Shown here piece after piece: positions 20,558 to 31,480 of a stretch of 64,000 nt of DNA (positions are counted from its first letter, which is position 1; each line of letters starts with the position of its first letter). Source of the stretch: Asterias rubens (taxonomy: Eukaryota; Echinodermata; Asteroidea; Forcipulatida; Asteriidae). The position numbers were made by a program, and so were the translations under genes. The notes beneath the pieces were generated by a model. It ran no database searches, had not been told where the DNA came from, and was given only the letters and a program-made list of their open reading frames with translations. The stretch covers positions 1 through 64,000 of the forward strand of contig NW_022985734.1 of NCBI RefSeq assembly GCF_902459465.1, written 5' to 3'.

Positions 20558-22080
20558 TATTTACAGCAGTTAATTGTGTACAGTTGGTTGTCTTCTTCAT
20601 ATTTTCATAGTTGCTTTCAGTGATGACAAAAAGGTATGTTTTATCTAGATATATTCATTGTGTATTGCCCAAACTGTTGTGCCAAAAACTTACATCTTGT
20701 ATAATCGTTTATGTATATTGTCTTAATATGTGTTTTATGATGAGTGTGGCCCAAAATAGATATAAGGTTAAGGTGTTGTGTTTGTGCTAAAAATGTTTTA
20801 GATAATTTGGTTATATCCCAAGATGGGATGCCAGATATTGTAAATGTATGGATAACAAGCAGCTCCATCATTGTAAATTACGAGTTATCGTGTAATATGA
20901 TTTTTAAAGTATCTTATATGAACATGTGTTTAAGTGTTTAGAAAAGTGGTGCTTAACATTTAAAAGTAAGAAATATGGAAGCCCCTGAAACTTAGTTGAT
21001 GCATCTTTAGTGCAACACTTACATTACATTTCTCAACTATTTATTTTGCCAAAGAAACTGTAAACATTGCCAATGTAATGGGAAGAACTTGCCATACAGT
21101 TTATTTTTTGTGTTAACCTTATTTTATATAATTTGATACCTTGAAACATTATACAAAGTGTCATTTTAAATTAACTTGCAATGGGTATATAATTTTTTTT
21201 TTAGTTGAACAAGTTTTGAGGTACAGTTGTTACTACCGACAATGTTGAAGTTGGTACATTTTATTAATTTTAAGTGGAGCAGCTGAATATTATTAACTTC
21301 TCATTTAGCAATAAACTTTGTCATAAAAGGTTCATTTAAACATTGCCAACCTACGGGTAAGAACTTACCAAAGATACCTTGCAATGATGTCATGTATTAT
21401 ATTTGTGATTGTTTACTTTCATGTTTAAAATTAAGTTAAGCTAGCTTGCCATTGAACAGTTTGTCTTATAAAAGTATGCGGGTATAAAGTTTACTAAAAC
21501 TTGTTTTTGGTAGCTATTTTGTATTAATGTCAACAGGTGAACTAGCTCTGTTACACGTACCAAATATGTAAATACATTTTTGTAACAAGACCATTTAAAC
21601 ATTGCCAACCTACCAGTTACCACTTACCAAAGATCTTTTATATTTATATTTTTTATTACATCTGAACTTTTTTTGAACTGTGCCTTAACTTTGATAATTA
21701 TATAGTGTTACATGTTTGTGCAGTGTATGTGACTTAAAATAAAGGAACAGTTGATACGAAACAAATCTTATTCTGCTCACTAGAGTTTTTGTGTATCGAG
21801 CATAAAGTTTTATAAAGACTCAAACAAAAGGGCTTCAACCTTGTACCAAGTCATTCCTGACCAAAATTTAAAAAAAATTCTTCTGTCCTTCAAAATTTAA
21901 CCTTTTGTTAAATTAATAATACTCAGACCATCAACCCCTTTTAAATTATATCCTTAGTTCTCCAAGTACCCTAAAATCGTCCATACAAAATGTGCTTAGG
22001 CACCATTCCTTCCCCAAAGACCCGCCAAAAATACCCCCCCCCACCCTTCCCCAAAAAGACAAACCCCAAACAATCGGGAA
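20558..22080 (+). other. 3' region of the transposon copy with about 270-bp degenerate direct repeats
   Basis: After the stop the DNA is AT-rich. A block with AAACATTGCCAA...GTAAGAACTTACCAAAGA recurs near 21060, 21335 and 21597, so three diverged units of about 260-280 bp. An AATAAA lies at about 21738. The element's 3' terminus and any terminal inverted repeat could not be fixed. A poly-C run lies near 22040. Confidence 0.55.
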
Positions 22081-22089
22081 CACTATAGC

Positions 22090-22332
22090 TAACAGTGGTC
22101 ACGAACTTTGTTTACATGTACATCCGGGTACGTACACTGGATGAGTGTGACGTTTCGCGGTTGACCAATCAGCGATCAGAAAATCCATAAGCAAACATGG
22201 CGGCGTATTCACCAAGAGACGTTAACGTTAAATTATGAGAAGTGTTGGCAAAACGAGCGCCCTGACTCAGCTAAATGAAATCAAATGTAAAAAGCTCAGC
22301 GTTTGGATAGAATATAACATTATCTATTCGGT
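22090..22332 (+). promoter_or_regulatory. Promoter and first-exon-like segment
   Basis: A CCAAT box (22165-22169, ACCAATCAG) precedes AACATGGCGGCG at about 22194. The exon-like stretch ends at a good donor (ATTCG|GTAAGC). The ATGs here give short or phase-0 frames that do not fit coactosin exon 2, which needs phase 2. It may be a non-coding first exon of a gene whose body is elsewhere. Confidence 0.35.
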
Positions 22333-22732
22333 AAGCCCAAATATACGTTGTGGTAGCATTGACAATTAATAGTTACCTCCATGTTTTACGAAGCAAACTG
22401 TTTCGTTTTGAAACACAATTTTCGAGTCCATTTTAGTACTAATAATTGCCAGCAAAATCATTAATTTGTACAACTGGATTAAAGGTCGGTTATTCATCTT
22501 TATAAATCTGTAAATATATTGACAGAAAATTACTTTGATCACATGAAATTGATGAAATTCCTGAGACTACACCACGCTCATTAAATATTCATGGAGAGGT
22601 CAAGCTCCCGAAACTCGTGCATACGCTGCAGATAAAAGAAACGGATATTGTGTGCAGTGCGGACTGACTGGCTATAAAACAGGAGATTGGAACTCATCAA
22701 TACGTATGTTGGGATAAACCAGCCCGAATATA

Positions 22733-23132
22733 CTTAAAGGCAGACACTATTGGTAATTACTATTGGTAATTACTCAAAATAATTATTGGCATAAAACCGT
22801 TCTTGATTACGATTAATGGGGAGAGATTGATAGTTTAAAACATTGTGAGAAACGGCTCCCTCTGAAGTGACATAGTTTTCGAGAAAGAAGTAACTTTCCA
22901 CGAATTTGATTTCGAGACCTCAAGTTTAGAATTTGAGGTCTCGAAATCAAGCATCTGAAAGCACACAGCTTTGTGTGACAAGGGTGTTTTTTTCTTTTAT
23001 AGTTATCTCGCAACTCTGACGACCAATTGAGCTCAAACTTTCACAGGTTTGTTATTTTATGCATATGTTGAGATACACCAAGTGAAAAGACTGGTCTTTG
23101 ACAATATTACTAATAGTGTCCAGTGGCTTTAA
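22733..23132 (+). mobile_element. MITE-like element, family A, near complete
   Basis: Starts TTAAAGGCAGACACTATTGG and ends AATAGTGTCCAGTGGCTTTAA. The central palindrome is TTTCGAGACCTCAAGTTT and its complement. This is the commonest dispersed family in the window and lies in the intron just upstream of coactosin exon 2. Confidence 0.8.
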
Positions 23133-23167
23133 TTGATGATCCCAAAATTGTTGTTATTGGTTTCCAG

Positions 23168-24418
23168 GTGTGTAGCTAAGTATAACGGTAAAAAGATTTA
23201 TCTAGCGGGAACCGGAACCGACTACAGTGAATTCCTGGACAATGCAGGAGGTAATTGCTTTAATAATCCAAGTTAAAGTTCGCTAAAAACAAACCACCAG
23301 AAAGTTTTGAATAGCGAAACATTACACAGCATAGATCAAGGGGAATGGTTATTTAAAGGCAGTCAAGTATAACACTATTGGTAATCATACTCGAAATAAT
23401 TATTAGCTTAAAAACTTACTTGCTAACGATCAATGGAGAGCCGTTGATAAGTGTAAAACATTGTGGGAAACAGCTCCATCAAGCATCTGAAGGCACACAG
23501 ATTCGTGTGACAGGGGTGTTTTATTCTTTCATTATTATCTCGCAGCTTCGACGACCGCTTGAGCTCAAATTGTCACAGGTTTGTTATTTTATACATTATG
23601 TTGAAATACACCAGGTGATAAGACTGGTCTTTGACAATTACCAATAGCGTCCATTGTCTTTAAATGTAAACATTTGTGGGTTCCTTTTTTATTAGATGAC
23701 GAGAGGATGTATAGCTATGTCCGATTCCAGGATGTGGATGGAACAACGGGCGCACGAAAAAAAATGTATGCTTTCATAACGTGGATTGGACCGAGTGTAA
23801 GCCCCCTTGCTAAGGCCAGAGTCAGCACGGACAAAGCCTTCGTTAAACAAATATTTACCGTAAGTATCAATTATGGTTTTATTTAATTTAAATGGTTTTA
23901 ATCTTAATTCAGCTGAAGCCTTTTTTTTATGGATCTAGAAGCACACAAAGTAGTGCAACTAGGGTGTTTTTTTTTCTTTCATTATTTTCTTGCAAATTCG
24001 ATGACCAACTACATGTTCACAGTGAGTATACTGTTAATTGACAATATTACCAAAGGTGTATCCAGTGCCTTTAAAATCTGATTTGTTTTCATGATGTTCC
24101 TAGTATGATGCTATACACTATACATTTTCAGCCCGCTGCTGGCTTGCTACGCTCTCCCCATAATTATGCTCAGATTTATTCACATTACATTTTAAGGGAA
24201 CATAAGTACATTATGTATTTGAAGTTAATGCAATTCTTCTGTTATCACAAATAAACAATGTTTTCAATGATCTAACACTTTGTCTTATATTGTGTCCTTT
24301 TTTTCGTCAGAATTTTGGCAAGGAAATCTTAGCTGACGATGCTAGCGAGTTAGCTGAAGCCAAGGTCTTAAATATTCTGTTAAAGGCAGAAGGCGCAGCA
24401 TACGGAACTGGAAAATAG
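23168..24418 (+). CDS. COTL1: Coactosin-like protein, exons 2-4 (ADF-H domain)
   Basis: Exons 23168-23250, 23696-23859 and 24311-24418 join in phase. They encode residues 28-145: CVAKYNGKKIYLAGTG, DYSEFL, MYSYVRF, YAFITWIGPSVSPLAKARV, STDKAFVKQIF, NFGKEIL and a Gly/Ala-rich C-terminus. Human coactosin-like protein (142 aa) has the same order (FKYDGSTI, EYQHFI, LFAFVRF, FALITWIGE, AKTGTDK, NFAKEF). The family binds F-actin and, in mammals, 5-lipoxygenase, and acts in the cytoplasm. Exon 2 starts in phase 2 (the G completes a TGG Trp codon). No matching exon 1 lies upstream on this strand. The fitting one is on the other strand at 31398-31480. Introns hold family A MITEs. Confidence 0.92.
23352..23664 (+). 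mobile_element. MITE-like element, family A, in a coactosin intron
   Basis: Starts TTTAAAGGCAGTCAAG and ends CCAATAGCGTCCATTGTC. Shorter than the 22733 copy because the GAGGTCTCGAAATC centre is deleted. A further fragment lies at 23938-24075. Confidence 0.75.
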
Positions 24419-25640
24419 AGGGCGGTGTTTCAAGGCTTATTTCTCTTTAAAATGAAACCATGGATTTGTCTACAACACAGTGACTGGACATGCGTGTTTA
24501 AAATTATGGTTATTGGTGTTATGGTTTATTTGTTTTACATATGGTTGATTTGGTTATTACATGTTTTGGTTGATGGGTTATTACATGGTTGATTTTTATT
24601 ACATGAATGGTTTATGTTTACGTTATGTTTTTTTTTTATCACATTGGTTGTTATTATTACATTTATAGTCTTTATTACGTTATGAGTGATACAAATGTAT
24701 TCAAAACAGCCAATTAATAATTGTTTACACACGACGTGCTGTACACAGACTATGTTCAGTTTTCATCCAGCCACAATAATCTTGTTATTTGAAATGTTAA
24801 ACTCGTTGCGGATTTTTTGTACAGATCTGTATGAGTTAACACAATGTACTTCCCTGACATTTTTTAAAATTTCAAAGATTATGCTAAACAGTCTAACTTA
24901 TGTAACTTTGAGCGCAGTTTGCTCAAGACATAGATTTGGTTACAGGGGACTTATACTTTGTGACTTAATTTTGAGAAAACTGCGCTCAAAGTATATTTAG
25001 AATGTTTATCAGTGTGTAATTAACGAGACACTCAAATAACTAGATCGTTGTAATCTTTTGAAAACTCAGGTACAAACATTGTGTACAGCAATTGTCGTAT
25101 GTAAACAATTTGACTGTTTTTAAAAACAGGAGAGGACAAAGTTGTTTGAACTTTCTGCCATGCTGACTTGATCATGAGAACATCAGCAAAATTACTGACA
25201 TTACACTACATATTTATTGAACCACTTTTTAATGTAGTGTGGCGTCCAACATCAGTCTAGAGTCAAACTCAAGTTCTGACGGCTGCCTGCGTCATCGGAA
25301 CACAGAGTGTGGGTTCGACTCCTGCTTGACACTTTCTGTATGTTTTTAATTACACAGGGGTAAATGCATGGGTCCATTTAGTTAAAAGACCTTTGGAATT
25401 TTTTTTTTAATACAAGCAAACTTAATCTGTTGTGGCTTTATTTCACAATAATAGTAGAAATGGCTGTTTACAAACTTCCAACCAAACCTGTTAATGTTTT
25501 TATATGGAGCTGGTCAACTGATGTAATTGTCTTTTGAGGATGATTAAAGTTAATTTAATTGATTTGAATTGAATTCAATTCTTTTTCGTGCAACGCGCCC
25601 CATACCTTTTTAACTCATGTATACAGTCGGCAATATTTAT
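24419..25640. other. Gene-free stretch after coactosin exon 4
   Basis: 3' UTR and intergenic DNA. It includes a low-complexity TTATTACATGGTTGAT tract (24530-24680) and a SINE-like scrap near 25250-25340 with a degenerate B-box (GGGTTCGACTCC). No gene seen. Confidence 0.5.
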
Positions 25641-25644
25641 CTTA

Positions 25645-25890
25645 TAGACACTGGACACAACGGGTATATTGTCAAAGACCAGTCTTCTCACTTGGTGCAT
25701 CTCAAAATAAGCATAACATAACAAACCTGTGAAAATTTGAGCTCAATCAGTCGGCGAGGTTGCAAGATGTTAATGATGAAAGAAAAACACCCCTGTGACA
25801 CGAAGTTGCATGCTTTCCGATGCTTGATTTCGCGACCTCAAAATCTAATTATTATGATGTCTCGAAATCAAATTCTTTGAAAATTACTTC
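25645..25890 (-). mobile_element. MITE-like element, family A, partial
   Basis: Reverse orientation: ACACTGGACACAACGGG, GACCAGTCTTCTCACTTGG, AACAAACCTGTGAAAA. The distal half is missing beyond the GATTTCG centre. Confidence 0.7.
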
Positions 25891-25917
25891 TTTCTATGAC
25901 TGGCAACTAGTTACCGA

Positions 25918-26310
25918 TTTATGCTCGTATGTGTTTTATAACACACCTCGGTCTTAAATTAATGTGGCATAAGAAAAGAAACTTGGAAAAGAAAGGAAGC
26001 TTTTTAGGTGTGTTATAAATAAAGTTAATTACCTTTACAGACGTTGAAACTAGCACATAATTGACATGACTGGCAATGAGGTAACCTGTGCACGTCTATT
26101 CCTCGAGGGGCTTTTAGTGACCAGAAGAGCGACCAATTTCCCGAGACTGAAGGCCGAGGGAAATAGGCCCCTGTTCTGGTCACTCACAGGCCCGAAGGGG
26201 GAGTAGACGTACACTAGCTACCGAATTATGCCCGCCAAAATGTGTTTTATAACACACCTCGGTCTTAAATTAATGGAAGCTCTTTAGATTCATATCACGG
26301 TCCACGTCAA
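25918..26310. repeat. Repeat-rich sequence flanking the first gap
   Basis: GTGTTTTATAACACACCTCG with TCTTAAATTAATG occurs twice (about 25930 and 26240). Between them is an inverted pair: GTCTATTCCTCGAGGGGC and CCCGAAGGGGGAGTAGAC, with GTGACCAGAAGAGC facing GTTCTGGTCAC. Probably one or two degenerate mobile elements. Confidence 0.5.
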
Positions 26311-26334
26311 GAGAGGGCGCTGTAACCAGGCACT

Positions 26335-26834
26335 NNNNNNNNNNNNNNNNNNNNNNNNNNNNNNNNNNNNNNNNNNNNNNNNNNNNNNNNNNNNNNNNNN
26401 NNNNNNNNNNNNNNNNNNNNNNNNNNNNNNNNNNNNNNNNNNNNNNNNNNNNNNNNNNNNNNNNNNNNNNNNNNNNNNNNNNNNNNNNNNNNNNNNNNNN
26501 NNNNNNNNNNNNNNNNNNNNNNNNNNNNNNNNNNNNNNNNNNNNNNNNNNNNNNNNNNNNNNNNNNNNNNNNNNNNNNNNNNNNNNNNNNNNNNNNNNNN
26601 NNNNNNNNNNNNNNNNNNNNNNNNNNNNNNNNNNNNNNNNNNNNNNNNNNNNNNNNNNNNNNNNNNNNNNNNNNNNNNNNNNNNNNNNNNNNNNNNNNNN
26701 NNNNNNNNNNNNNNNNNNNNNNNNNNNNNNNNNNNNNNNNNNNNNNNNNNNNNNNNNNNNNNNNNNNNNNNNNNNNNNNNNNNNNNNNNNNNNNNNNNNN
26801 NNNNNNNNNNNNNNNNNNNNNNNNNNNNNNNNNN
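26335..26834. other. Assembly gap of exactly 500 N
   Basis: A run of exactly 500 N, a placeholder size, so the true distance and relative orientation of the flanks are not guaranteed. Confidence 0.95.
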
Positions 26835-26844
26835 GTTTTATAGC

Positions 26845-26960
26845 GGGTCTGGTTCACTGGACCCAAGCTCTGCGCTGTCAGCAACAGGGTGTGGGTTCAA
26901 ATCCTGGTCATGACATTTGTGCCCTTGAGAGAGGCGCTTCACCACAAATTGGATAATACA
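26845..26960 (+). repeat. tRNA-derived SINE fragment
   Basis: TCTGGTTCACTGGACCCAAG, then GTGTGGGTTCAAATCCTGG (B-box like), then CATGACATTTGTGCCCTTG. The last part parallels the SINE at 51316-51675. Truncated. Confidence 0.5.
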
Positions 26961-27652
26961 AGTGGATATAATACCCTTGCCTAAAATATCCCTACGACAC
27001 TGTGAAGGGAGATACCTGTCAATTTCAACCCAGGAGACGGTGCGCCTGGTGGCAGTTGTTTTGGGTCGATGGCCCCCCCCCCCCCAAAAAAAGCCCTGTT
27101 GTTTTGGAGTGGCCGTCCGTGGGCATATATTTATAGGCGATCTCTCATAAAAACATAAACAATTTCAAAGTAAAAAAATATAGCACATGTTGAGTGTTGA
27201 CACACTATGGTATTGGTCTTAATATTTTAAATTTCATACTGCTCAATAACCCTGTGATTATAATGCCTTCGTCGTCATTGACCTGGTCTATATATGTGGA
27301 TTTTTTTTTTTTTTTTTTTGGGGGGGACACACAGCAATAACACGTTTTTCTTAATGTGATTGAAATTGTGTTAAAATACTTGCAGCTTCAAATTTTGACC
27401 AACATTCCCGAAAAATGTGTTGTTGGATACGGTGGGAAATTGTTGCTTTATTTTATTGTTGTTGGATTATAGCTTCTGCCTAACTCACTTCCTTTGATAT
27501 CACCACATACATTAGATCAATCATTGAGCTATGATCAAAAGAATCGCCCACGCACCCTGTGGTGGTAGTCAATACACGATAAGCCTACAGGAACGTTGCA
27601 GAATTGGTTTTTGCTAACAAACAGTTGCTGGCAGTGTAAGCACTTTATATAA
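26961..27652. other. Gene-free stretch
   Basis: AT-rich intergenic DNA with poly-C (27072-27084) and poly-T (27301-27320) runs. No exon recognised. Confidence 0.45.
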
Positions 27653-30453
27653 CTACGGAGCTCCATGAGTGCCATCCCACTTATTGAGATACTGACATAA
27701 TTTATCTCATCAAGACGACTTATTTCGTGGTATAAGTTAACTTACCGACATATTTTATCTAGCTAAGTCGACTTATTCAAAACAATCAGTCGACTATTAG
27801 CAACAGTTTATCTCACCAAGTCGACTTAGATAAAACAAAAGGTCGACTTGCTGACATAATTTGTCTTGCCAAGTCAACTTACTGAGAGTACTAAGCCAAC
27901 TTACCGACATAACTTATCTCGCCAAGTCGACTTAGATAAAACAATAAGTCAACTTGCTGACGTAATTTTTTTCAACAAGTCGACTTACTGAGAGTACCAA
28001 GTCGACTTACTGACATAATTTACCTCGCCAAGTCGACTTAGATAAAACAATAAGTCAACTTGCTGACATAATTTATTTCAACAAGTCGATTTACTGAGAG
28101 TACTGAGTCGACATACTGACATAATTTACCTCGCCAAGTCGACTTAGATAAAACAATAAGTCAACTTGCTGACATAATTTACCTCACCAAGTCGACTTAC
28201 TGAGAGTACTAAGTCGACATACTGACATAATTTACCTCGCCAAGTCGACTTAGATAAAACAATAAGTCAACTTGCTGACATAATTTATTTCAACAAGTCG
28301 ACTTACCGAGAGTAATAAGTCGACTTACTGACATAATTTATCTCACCAAGTCGACTTTATAGATAAAATGGCAAGTCGACTTACTGACATATTATCTCAC
28401 CAAGTCGACCTAGATAAAATGATAAATGGACTTACTGACATAATTCATCTCAACCAGTCGACTAATTAAGAAGTTTACTTATACACAGCCTGCATACGTT
28501 GCAACGTGTGTGTATTGAGATTGCGAGTTAGGGCCCGCGTGATCGCTAATAATGTGTGGCGTTTTTTGTGCCTGGGATGCAGAAAAATAACCACAATCTA
28601 AGACTTGAATCAAGTCTACACCTCGTCCAACTCCGATTGTATTAGTCAATTCAGGCATCCTCTTCAATTTTATTTTATGTAACAAGCAAAATTATAAAGT
28701 TACTGATTTTATTTAAAAAATGGTAATGGCTGTTAGCAAACTGCGTCCAACTAACACTACATGGTGTAGTACTTGCAAAATAGTGTTACTGGCCTGACGT
28801 TTTGACCCTACTAAATGGCTACGTGAGAAGAATGAGACAATAAATCATGAATTCAGTTCAAAAGGATAAAAGTTTGTTTTCGTCATATTATTCATCAAAC
28901 TATAAGCCTTTACACAATTAAAATCTTCACAACAAAATGTATAATGGAAGGTACCAGACAGCACGTAACGGAGCCGAGTTGAAAAGTAACAATACCAAAG
29001 TGCAACCATCAGCGGTTGTCAAAAGGATAAAAAGGTTGCTGTCGCCACAACCAACCCCTTATATTCAACGAACCATGTGAATCTATTCACAAAACCTTGT
29101 AAAGAATATCCATGCATAGATTTGTCAGGTGCATAAAATTATGTGCCACTATTGTACCGTCTGTAAGTCAACTTGTCGATATAAATTATATCAGTAAGTT
29201 GACTTATTATTTTATCTAAGTCGACTTGGTGAGATAATTTTTATCAGTAAGTTGACTTATTACTCTCAGTAAGTCGACTTGGTGAGGTAAATTATGTCAG
29301 CAAGTTGACTTATTGTTTTATCTAAGTCGACTTGGCGAGATAAATTATGTCAGTAAGTCGACTTATTACATTCAGTAAGTCGACTTGGCGAGATAAAATA
29401 TGTCAGTAAGTCGACTTAGTACTCTCAGTAAGTCGACTTGGCGAGACAAATTATGTCAGCAAGTCGACTTTTTGTTTTATCTAAGTCGACTTGGTGAGAT
29501 AAACTATGTTGCTTAGTCGACTAATTGTTTTGAATAAGTCGACTAAGCTAGATAAAATATGTCGGTAAGTTAACTTATACCACGAAATAAGTCGTCTTGA
29601 TGAGATAAATTATGTCGGTATCTCAATATGTGGGATGGCACTCCTGGAGCTCCGTAGTTATGTCAGCAAGTTGACTTATTGTTTTATCTAAGTTGACTTG
29701 GTGAGATAAATTATGTCAGTAGGTCGACTTGTTGAAAAAAATTATGTCAGCAAGTTGACTTCTTGTTTTATCTAAGTCGACTTGGCGAGATAAATTATGT
29801 CAGTAAGTCGAGTTAGTACCCTCAGTAAGTCGACTTGGCGAGATAATTTATGGCAGTAAGTCGACTTAGTACTCTCAGTAAGTCGACTTGGCGAGACAAA
29901 TTATGTCAGCAAGTCGACTTTTTGTTTTATCTAAGTCGACTTGGTGAGATAAACTATGTTGCTTAGTCGACTAATTGTTTTGAATAAGTCGACTAAGCTA
30001 GATAAAATATGTCGGTAAGTTAACTTATACCACGAAATAAGTCGTCTTGATGAGATAAATTATGTCGGTATCTCAATATGTGGGATGGCACTCCTGGAGC
30101 TCCGTAAATTGTTTTATCTAAGTCGACTTGGCGAGATAAATTATGTCAGTAAGTCGAGTTAGTACCCTCAGTAAGTCGACTTGGCGAGATAATTTATGTC
30201 AGTAAGTCGACTTAGTACTCTCAGTAAGTCGACTTGGCGAGACAAATTATGTCAGCAAGTCGACTTTTTGTTTTATCTAAGTCGACTTGGTGAGATAAAC
30301 TATGTTGCTTAGTCGACTAATTGTTTTGAATAAGTCGACTAAGCTAGATAAAATATGTCGGTAAGTTAACTTATACCACGAAATAAGTCGTCTTGATGAG
30401 ATAAATTATGTCGGTATCTCAATATGTGGGATGGCACTCCTGGAGCTCCGTAG
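27653..30453. mobile_element. 2.8-kb foldback element with GTCGAC-palindrome minisatellite arms
   Basis: The left end CTACGGAGCTCCATGAGTGC is the inverted repeat of the right end GCACTCCTGGAGCTCCGTAG. Each arm is a tandem array built from TAAGTCGACTTA palindromes, spaced by ATAATTTATCTC and its complement and by GATAAAACAATAAGTC-like segments. The left arm is 27653-28460 and the right arm 29160-30453, in inverted orientation. A unique non-coding core (about 28470-29150) lies between. The right arm contains its terminal block three times, ending near 29656, 30105 and 30453. No transposase frame is present, so the element is non-autonomous. Confidence 0.75.
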
Positions 30454-30576
30454 GTACACAATGCATGACATCGATTAAAAATAGTTCACTGAACGCAAAA
30501 CGGGAAATAATGTATAATTTGTTTCATTACATATGAAGTGATCCTGGAAATAACGGCACATAATGCCCAGGGATTA

Positions 30577-30950
30577 TTAAAGACAGTCGAAACTAGTGGT
30601 AATTGTGAAAGACCAGTCTTCTCACTTTGTGTATCTCAACATTATGCATAAAATAACAAACCTGTTACTATGACCTCGATTGGTTGTCGAAGTTGCGATG
30701 AAAGAAAAAACTCTCTTGTCACACGAAGTTGTATATTTCAGATGCTTGATTGAGGGACCTCAAAAAAAATTCTAATTCTGAGGTCTCGGAGTCAAATTCA
30801 AATATTTCGTGGAAAATGACTTATTTCACGAAAACTACGAATTACTTCAGACGGAGTCATTTCTCACACAATGTGTTATACTATCAACAGCTCTCCATTG
30901 CTTGTTACCAAGTAAGTTTTCATGCTTACACTTTTTTGAGTAACTACCTC
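30577..30950 (-). mobile_element. MITE-like element, family A
   Basis: Reverse copy: GACCAGTCTTCTCACTTTG, AACAAACCTGTT, TCTAATTCTGAGGTCTCGG at the centre and CTCTCCATTGCTTGTTACC further on. Diverged. Confidence 0.7.
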
Positions 30951-31029
30951 AGCTTGGAACTGATTTTAAAAAAAACATGAACACCAAACTGATAGTTTTT
31001 GTGATACTTCTTGTAATCATATGACACAG

Positions 31030-31375
31030 ACCTTTTAACGGCACTGGACGCCTTTGACAATTTTCACAGTCTCACTTGGTGTATCTCAACGATGCATAAA
31101 ATAACAAAAACTATGACAAGTTTTGACTCAATTGGTCATCAAAGTTGCAAGAGAATATTGAAAGAAAAGACACCCTTATGTTGAACTAAATAATGTGTGT
31201 GCTTTCAGATTTGAGTGAGAAATTACCTGATTCTCACAAACTACGCTGACGGAGCAATTTCTCACAATTTGTCATACTATATACTAACTCTTCATGAATT
31301 TCGCTCTTCATTACCAAGACAGTTTTTATGTTGAATTTCTTTTTTCAGTAATTCCCAATAGAGTTCACTTATTAG
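31030..31375 (-). mobile_element. MITE-like element, family A, just 3' of coactosin exon 1
   Basis: Reverse-oriented and diverged: AACGGCACTGGACGCCTTTG, TCACTTGGTGTATCTCAACG, TTTTTTCAGTAATTCCCAA. It lies in inverted orientation relative to the family A copy at 22733-23132 upstream of coactosin exon 2. Confidence 0.65.
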
Positions 31376-31397
31376 AGTTTGAGTTTAATTTCCTTAC

Positions 31398-31480
31398 CAC
31401 CGTGTTTCAGTAGCGTCGTTCTGTACATCCAAATACGCCTCTTGCATCGTCTCCTTTGCCTCTTCACAGGGTGACGCCAT
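31398..31480 (-). CDS. COTL1: Coactosin-like protein, exon 1, on the opposite strand to exons 2-4
   Basis: ATG at 31480 (minus strand) opens a 27-codon exon reading MASPCEEAKETMQEAYLDVQ and on to TETR. It ends in phase 2 (TG) at a good donor, GTAAGG (31392-31397). TG plus the first G of exon 2 (23168) gives Trp. The joined stretch KETMQEAY...RW-CVAKYNG aligns without gaps to KEACRAAY...IW-VTFKYDG of human coactosin-like protein. The joined product is 145 aa. Upstream on the minus strand are two inverted CCAAT boxes (31623-31627 and 31672-31676). The orientation conflict means an inversion or a misassembly between here and 23.1 kb. Confidence 0.85.

Noticed and set aside
3361-22275. Match of ATTTAGCTGGGTCAGGGCG at 3361 with its inverse at 22254-22274 as terminal repeats of the transposon
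   Set aside because: The left match lies inside the intron of the left copy, not at its end, and similarity stops after about 21 bp. Probably chance or a shared short repeat.
22200-22332. Open frame starting MRSVGKTSALTQ ending at a GTAAGC donor, as coactosin exon 1
   Set aside because: It ends in phase 0 whereas exon 2 needs phase 2, and it does not align to the coactosin N-terminus. The minus-strand exon at 31398-31480 fits on both counts.
3668-22670. Shared GCAGTGCGGACTGACTG at about 3669 and 22655 as a target site duplication
   Set aside because: The two sites do not bracket a single element in the right orientation, and the motif may belong to a dispersed repeat.
26270-26884. 204-aa open frame across the first gap
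   Set aside because: It exists only because N codons have no stop. The same holds for the two frames across 58966-59465.
27690-30450. CRISPR-like array (regular GTCGAC repeats)
   Set aside because: Repeats are palindromic, contiguous and inverted between arms, with no unique spacers, in a eukaryotic genome.
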